A DNA stretch of 52,864 nt from Hyphomonadaceae bacterium. Its GTDB lineage: Bacteria > Pseudomonadota > Alphaproteobacteria > Caulobacterales > Hyphomonadaceae. A program made the position numbers and the translations under genes. The notes under the pieces were generated by a model, which made no database searches, had not been told where the DNA came from, and worked only from the letters and a program-made list of their open reading frames with translations. This document shows, one piece after another, positions 49,547-52,864 of the stretch. The stretch covers positions 1 through 52,864 of the forward strand of contig JAUYPV010000026.1 in NCBI GenBank assembly GCA_030697555.1, read 5' to 3'. Numbering within the stretch: position 1 is the stretch's first letter; every line of letters starts with the position of its first letter.

Positions 49547-50632
49547 TTACGCAGCTACGCTGCTGGCCGGTTTCCGTCCGACATAGACCGAAGCCGGCCG
49601 CACCAGCCGATTGGTTGCAAGCTGCTCGCGCGCATGTGCGATCCAGCCTGTCACGCGCCCGCTCGCGAACATCGCCGTGAACAACCCGCGCGACACGCCC
49701 AGCGCCTCGAGCAGGATCGCTGTGTAGTATTCGACATTGGTGTCGAGTTTCCGGTCCGGTTTCTCCGCCGCCAGCCGCTGCAGGATGCGCCCCTCCAGCG
49801 CCTGCGCCAGCGCGAGCCGTCCCGAACTCGCAGGCAGCGACGCCACCACGCGCTTCAACACATCGGCGCGCGGATCGCGCGTGCGATAGACGCGATGCCC
49901 GAACCCCATCAGACGTTCGCCCCGGTTCAGCGCCTCGCGAATCCACCCTTCTGCGCGCTCGGCCGTCCCGATCCCGTCCAGCATGTCCAGCACCGGTCCC
50001 GGCGCACCACCGTGCAGGGGACCCTTCAACGCCGATAGCGCCGCGATCACCGCCGAGCCCAGTCCGGCGCGCGTCGAGGCGACACTCCGCGCCACGAAGG
50101 TCGAAGCATTGAGCCCGTGATCCGAGATCGTCACGAGATACGCATCGAGCGCCTTCGCCTCTTCGGGCAAAGGCGCCTCTCCTCGGATCATGCGCAACAG
50201 GTCCGCGCCGTGGCCCGCGTGCGCATCCGGCGCCAGCGGCGCAGCGCCCGCTTTCAGTCGCGCTATGGCGCCGCTCGCTACCGCCGTCGTCGCCACAAGG
50301 TCGATCGCCGAGCCAAGATCATGCCCATCCGGCGCAAGCGCCAGCGCCGCCCGCAATGCCTCCACCTCCGGCAATCCCGCCAGCCGTGCAAAATCCGGCT
50401 TCAGCCTTTCGAACGCAGCAACCCGCGCCTCGCCCAGCGCCGCTTTCAATTCAGCCGCGCTCGGCATGCCCTCGAAGAAGCCGGACCAGAGATGATGCGC
50501 CGTCGCCTCGAAGTCGAACGCCTGCGCCAGGTCCTCGACGTCTTTCCCTCGGATGATCAGCCGGCCGTTCGCGCCGTCCACATCCGAAAGCACGGTCTCC
50601 GCCGCCACGACTTTTTCCAGGCCTGCGTCCAT
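49547..50632 (-). CDS. Citrate/methylcitrate synthase family enzyme
   Basis: A 361-aa synthase condensing an acyl-CoA with oxaloacetate. Active-site residues: His172 (SDHGLNASTF), His207 (GPLHGGAPGPV), His246 (GFGHRVYRTRDPRA), and Glu301 in TNVEYYT where many citrate synthases have Asp in NVDFYS; the Glu form is also found in related alphaproteobacterial proteins. Ends NRLVRPASVYVG. Divergent from an HTH-citrate synthase 91 nt away. Whether it is the main TCA enzyme is unknown; these paired copies are usually accessory. Confidence 0.88.
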   Translation of the reverse strand: MDAGLEKVVAAETVLSDVDGANGRLIIRGKDVEDLAQAFDFEATAHHLWSGFFEGMPSAAELKAALGEARVAAFERLKPDFARLAGLPEVEALRAALALAPDGHDLGSAIDLVATTAVASGAIARLKAGAAPLAPDAHAGHGADLLRMIRGEAPLPEEAKALDAYLVTISDHGLNASTFVARSVASTRAGLGSAVIAALSALKGPLHGGAPGPVLDMLDGIGTAERAEGWIREALNRGERLMGFGHRVYRTRDPRADVLKRVVASLPASSGRLALAQALEGRILQRLAAEKPDRKLDTNVEYYTAILLEALGVSRGLFTAMFASGRVTGWIAHAREQLATNRLVRPASVYVGRKPASSVAA

Positions 50633-50679
50633 CGATCGCTCCTTGACTGACGGAGCAGAAATGGCGATCGATGACGCTA

Positions 50680-50706
50680 TTGGTCAAGATTGATCAATAT
50701 AATCAA
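50680..50706. promoter_or_regulatory. Helically phased TTGRTCAA repeats and TATAAT between two citrate synthase genes
   Basis: TTGGTCAA (50680-50687) and TTGATCAA (50690-50697) repeat 10 bp apart, with a third TCAA 9 bp on (50703-50706). The third copy overlaps a perfect TATAAT (50698-50703) 21 nt before the HTH-citrate synthase. One helical turn of spacing is what a cooperatively binding regulator needs. Its own HTH domain makes autoregulation a simple idea. Confidence 0.5.
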
Positions 50707-50723
50707 CATAAGGCTTTTTCGTC

Positions 50724-51854
50724 ATGGAATGGCTGGCAGTCGAAGACGCGCTCGCCGAACTTAGCGTCCAGCGCCAGACGCTCTATGCCTATGTCAGCCG
50801 CGGCCTCGTTCGCGCCAAGGCTGACGACGAAGATCCCCGCCGCAGCCTCTACGCCGCCGGCGACATCAAGAAGCTGCGCGGTCGCCGCCGCGGCGCGCGC
50901 CGCCGTTCCGAAGTTGCTGCCGGCGCCATCTCCTGGGGCGAACCCGTCCTCGAAAGCGCCATCTCCACCGTCCGCGACGGCGAGCTGATCTATCGCGGCA
51001 AGTCTGCATCCGCGCTCGCGGACAAATCCACGCTCGAAGACATCGCGCGCCTGCTGTGGCGCACGGAGGAGGCCGCAACGGACACGCCCCGCGCAAAATC
51101 GCTCGGCGCCACACCCAAGGCCCGCGCCTTCGCCTACCTCTCCCATCGCGCCGCCAGCGATGCGCCTTCGCTCGGCCGCGCCCCCGCCGCGCTGCAGCGC
51201 GACGCCTGGTCGATCCTCCACGGCTTCGCCGGCGCTCTCGTCGGCCACACAGGCGAGGGCAGGTTGCACGTTCGGCTAGCCGCCGCGTGGAGCGTCAAAG
51301 GCAGGCAAGCCGACCTCATCCGCCGCGCGCTCGTCCTCATGAGCGACCACGAGCTGAACCCGTCCACCTTCGCCGTCCGCATCGCGGCGTCCACCGGCGC
51401 ACCACTCGCCGCCTGTACGCTCGCCGGCCTCTCAACGCTCGCCGGCCCGCTCCACGGCGAAGCGCCTGTTCGCGCGCTCGCCCAGCTCGACGCACTGCTG
51501 ACCGCGCCAGACATGCGCGCAGACCTGCGCGCCATGATCGCTCGCGGCGACCAGATCGCGGGCTGGTCGCATCCGCTCTATCCCGACGGCGACATCCGCG
51601 CCCGCAACCTGCTCAAGGCCCTGAAACCCTCCGCGCCCATCGCCAAGGTCCTCCGCGCCATTGAGGCCGAGACCGGCGAGAAGCCCAATTGCGACGCCGC
51701 CCTTGCCGCACTCACCCGCGAACTCTACCTGCCGGCCGAAGCCACTTTCTCCATCTTCGCGCTCGCCCGCATGACCGGCTGGCTCGCCCACGCAATGGAA
51801 CAGCGCGAAACCAACCGCCTCATCCGCCCCCGCGCGCGGTACATTGGGGACTAG
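50724..51854 (+). CDS. Citrate synthase with N-terminal HTH DNA-binding domain
   Basis: A 376-aa protein with an N-terminal excisionase/MerR-like helix-turn-helix (about 1-55; AVEDALAELSVQRQTLYAYVSRGLVRAKADDEDPRRSLYAAGDIKKLR) and a very basic linker (RGRRRGARRRSE), then a citrate synthase core. Catalytic residues are kept: His209 (SDHELNPSTF), His244 (GPLHGEAP), His283 (WSHPLYPDGDIRA) and Asp324 (KPNCDAAL). It could be an enzyme or a metabolite-sensing regulator that binds oxaloacetate or acyl-CoA. Pairs of this kind occur in other alphaproteobacteria, but their task is not settled. ATG 50724 has AAGG 11 nt upstream. Confidence 0.85.
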   Translation: MEWLAVEDALAELSVQRQTLYAYVSRGLVRAKADDEDPRRSLYAAGDIKKLRGRRRGARRRSEVAAGAISWGEPVLESAISTVRDGELIYRGKSASALADKSTLEDIARLLWRTEEAATDTPRAKSLGATPKARAFAYLSHRAASDAPSLGRAPAALQRDAWSILHGFAGALVGHTGEGRLHVRLAAAWSVKGRQADLIRRALVLMSDHELNPSTFAVRIAASTGAPLAACTLAGLSTLAGPLHGEAPVRALAQLDALLTAPDMRADLRAMIARGDQIAGWSHPLYPDGDIRARNLLKALKPSAPIAKVLRAIEAETGEKPNCDAALAALTRELYLPAEATFSIFALARMTGWLAHAMEQRETNRLIRPRARYIGD

Positions 51855-51864
51855 TTTGGGGCGA

Positions 51865-52326
51865 CTAAGTGCGTTCCGGCTTCACCGCCTCGAACGCCTC
51901 GACGATCTCGATGAACTTCGCCGGCACTGGCAGCGTTTTGCGATCCTCGCCCGGCGTTGCGCAGACATACGTGGTGCGTATGTCGTTCAGCAGCTCATCG
52001 CCCCGGAAGGCCGATATGCGGAACCGGAAACTCGTCCTGCCGAACCGTTCGATCCGCGCCCCCACGCGCAGCATGTCGTCGAACCGAGCGCTTCCCTTGA
52101 AGTCGATGCTCGATCCCGCCGCGAAGATATCCGCCCCAAACGGCAGGAGCGCCTGCGGATAGGGGAACCCCACCGCCCGCATGTACTCGGTCATCCCGTT
52201 GTCGGCGTAGACCAGATAGTTCGGATTGAAGACGATCCCCTGCATGTCGACATCGGCCCAGCGCACCCGCATGGGCTCGAAAAACCTGAAATCAGCTGGA
52301 CGGGAAGGCGTGGGTTGCTCTGACAT
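51865..52326 (-). CDS. Acyl-CoA thioesterase, YbgC/4HBT hot-dog type
   Basis: A 153-aa hot-dog thioesterase: FEPMRVRWADVDMQGIVFNPNYLVYADNGMTEYMRAVGFPYPQ, holding the catalytic Asp in DVDMQGIVFNPNY, then AGSSIDFKGSARFDDMLRVGARIERFGRTSFRFRISAFRGDELLNDIRTTYVC. It cleaves acyl-CoA to free acid. ATG 52326 (MSEQPTPSRP) is close to typical starts; an ATG 14 codons up (52368) has GGGGA before it and may be used instead. Converges with the HTH-citrate synthase by 10 nt. Confidence 0.88.
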   Translation of the reverse strand: MSEQPTPSRPADFRFFEPMRVRWADVDMQGIVFNPNYLVYADNGMTEYMRAVGFPYPQALLPFGADIFAAGSSIDFKGSARFDDMLRVGARIERFGRTSFRFRISAFRGDELLNDIRTTYVCATPGEDRKTLPVPAKFIEIVEAFEAVKPERT

Positions 52327-52454
52327 TTCAGCAGGATAGCCGCCGTTCACCGCCAATTCACGGGACATTTTGATACAAATCCCCGTGGGCGCCGACATAC
52401 TTCCCATCCCGCCCCGCGCTAACATCTCGTCACTGGATCGAGGAGGCTGACCTC

Positions 52455-52864
52455 ATGTCCCAGCTACAGGGCGCCATCGCTGCAACCCGTTTCGGCATGG
52501 GCGCGCGTCCCGGCGAGATCGCGGCCGCCTCCGGCGACCCGCGCGGCTGGCTCAAGGCGCAGATCAGGCCTGACGCCGCTCTCATCCCCGACGACGGCCT
52601 TCTCTCGGTAAAGCAGGTGTTCGAAGCACGCCGCGACGCCTACTCCGGCATGGCCCCCGAAGACCGCCCCGGCAGCCCGCAACGCCAGACCGCAGCCGAC
52701 GCCCCGCGTTCCGACGCCCAGCGGATGATCCAGCAGCAGGTCCAGCGCGAAACCCGCGAAGGCCTCGGGCGCGAAGTCGAAGCCCGCGCCCGCCACGCCG
52801 CCGCAACGCCCGACTCCTTCTCCGAACGCTGGCTGCGTTTCTGGGCCAACCATTTCACCGTCGC
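52455..52864 (+). CDS. DUF1800 family protein (3' partial)
   Basis: Open reading frame from ATG 52455 to the window end, 136 residues seen. AGGAGG lies 8 nt upstream. The start MSQLQGAIAATRFGMGARPGEI, then GDPRGWLKAQI and the later FSERWLRFWANHFTV are standard for DUF1800 proteins, typically about 450-500 aa and often followed by a DUF1501 gene. Function not known; secreted or cytoplasmic is not clear from this part. Confidence 0.85.
   Translation, partial: MSQLQGAIAATRFGMGARPGEIAAASGDPRGWLKAQIRPDAALIPDDGLLSVKQVFEARRDAYSGMAPEDRPGSPQRQTAADAPRSDAQRMIQQQVQRETREGLGREVEARARHAAATPDSFSERWLRFWANHFTV

Noticed and set aside
1-52864. CRISPR arrays, tRNA/rRNA genes, IS elements, prophage or attachment sites
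   Set aside because: No regularly spaced direct repeats, cloverleaf with CCA-type end, transposase or integrase motif was seen on either strand.
1-52864. A new defence or biosynthetic system
   Set aside because: No cluster of nucleases, toxin-antitoxin pairs, NRPS/PKS or other linked unknowns; the unknown genes are single and scattered.

Overview
The window is a GC-rich piece of an alphaproteobacterial chromosome, most likely Caulobacterales/Hyphomonadaceae. I see no rRNA, tRNA, CRISPR, phage or IS. The placement rests on a lineage-typical flagellar set (FlbT, FlaF, FliX, FlbY-like, CheL-type FlgJ, a PflI/DUF6468-like protein), two CtrA-type boxes (TTAA-N7-TTAA), a GapR/DUF2312 protein, CC0125/CC1285-type lipoproteins and zinc-finger-less forms of L36 and DksA. 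Coding density is high, many genes overlap by 1-4 nt or converge with almost no gap, and only one gene-poor stretch exceeds 300 nt (19763-20374).

Layout. 1-5.5 kb: the end of a DUF4198 gene, a heme-type TonB receptor and a second TonB receptor, each receptor preceded by an operator-like dyad. 5.6-10.9 kb: a small membrane protein, a lytic transglycosylase lipoprotein, L36, a TPR lipoprotein, GapR, a basic protein and a secreted C13 (legumain-like) peptidase, with two palindromic intergenic repeats. 10.9-17.4 kb: a minus-strand block with a VWA/CoxE protein, VOC protein, SDR reductase, two tandem paralogous lipoproteins, a secreted amidase and a MoxR ATPase. 17.6-27.8 kb: flagellar region A: flbT-flaF, three flagellins, marC, an unknown two-TM protein, flgI-flgJ(cheL)-flbY-like, divergent fliX, then dksA. 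27.8-34.8 kb: housekeeping and mixed genes (TRIC-family channel, recR, rmuC, def, PepSY protein and small unknowns). 34.8-44.5 kb: flagellar region B: flgF-flgG-flgA-flgH on the minus strand, divergent from fliL-fliM-DUF6468-motE-like and a 1158-aa periplasmic AMIN-like/TPR protein. 44.5-47.9 kb: ttcA, then region C: fliO-fliP divergent from flgB-flgC-fliE. 47.9-52.9 kb: a carboxylesterase, a divergent pair of citrate synthases (one carrying an N-terminal HTH DNA-binding domain), a thioesterase and the start of a DUF1800 gene.

How it works together. The flagellar regions encode rod, ring, switch, export and filament parts plus regulators. CtrA boxes sit the same distance (42 nt) before the fliX and flgB start codons, a sigma-54 promoter precedes flagellin 2, and a hairpin lies in the flagellin 1 leader next to the flbT gene, whose family acts on flagellin mRNA. 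This matches the cell-cycle-driven, hierarchical flagellar programme known in Caulobacter. fliF, fliG, fliN, fliQ, fliR, flhA, flhB, flgE and the motors are not in the window.

The less ordinary items are the HTH-citrate synthase pair with helically phased TTGRTCAA repeats between them, the BlaI/CopY-like paired dyad before the second TonB receptor, a def gene that looks leaderless, and the giant AMIN/TPR protein ending the fliL operon. I did not find convincing evidence for a wholly new multi-gene system.
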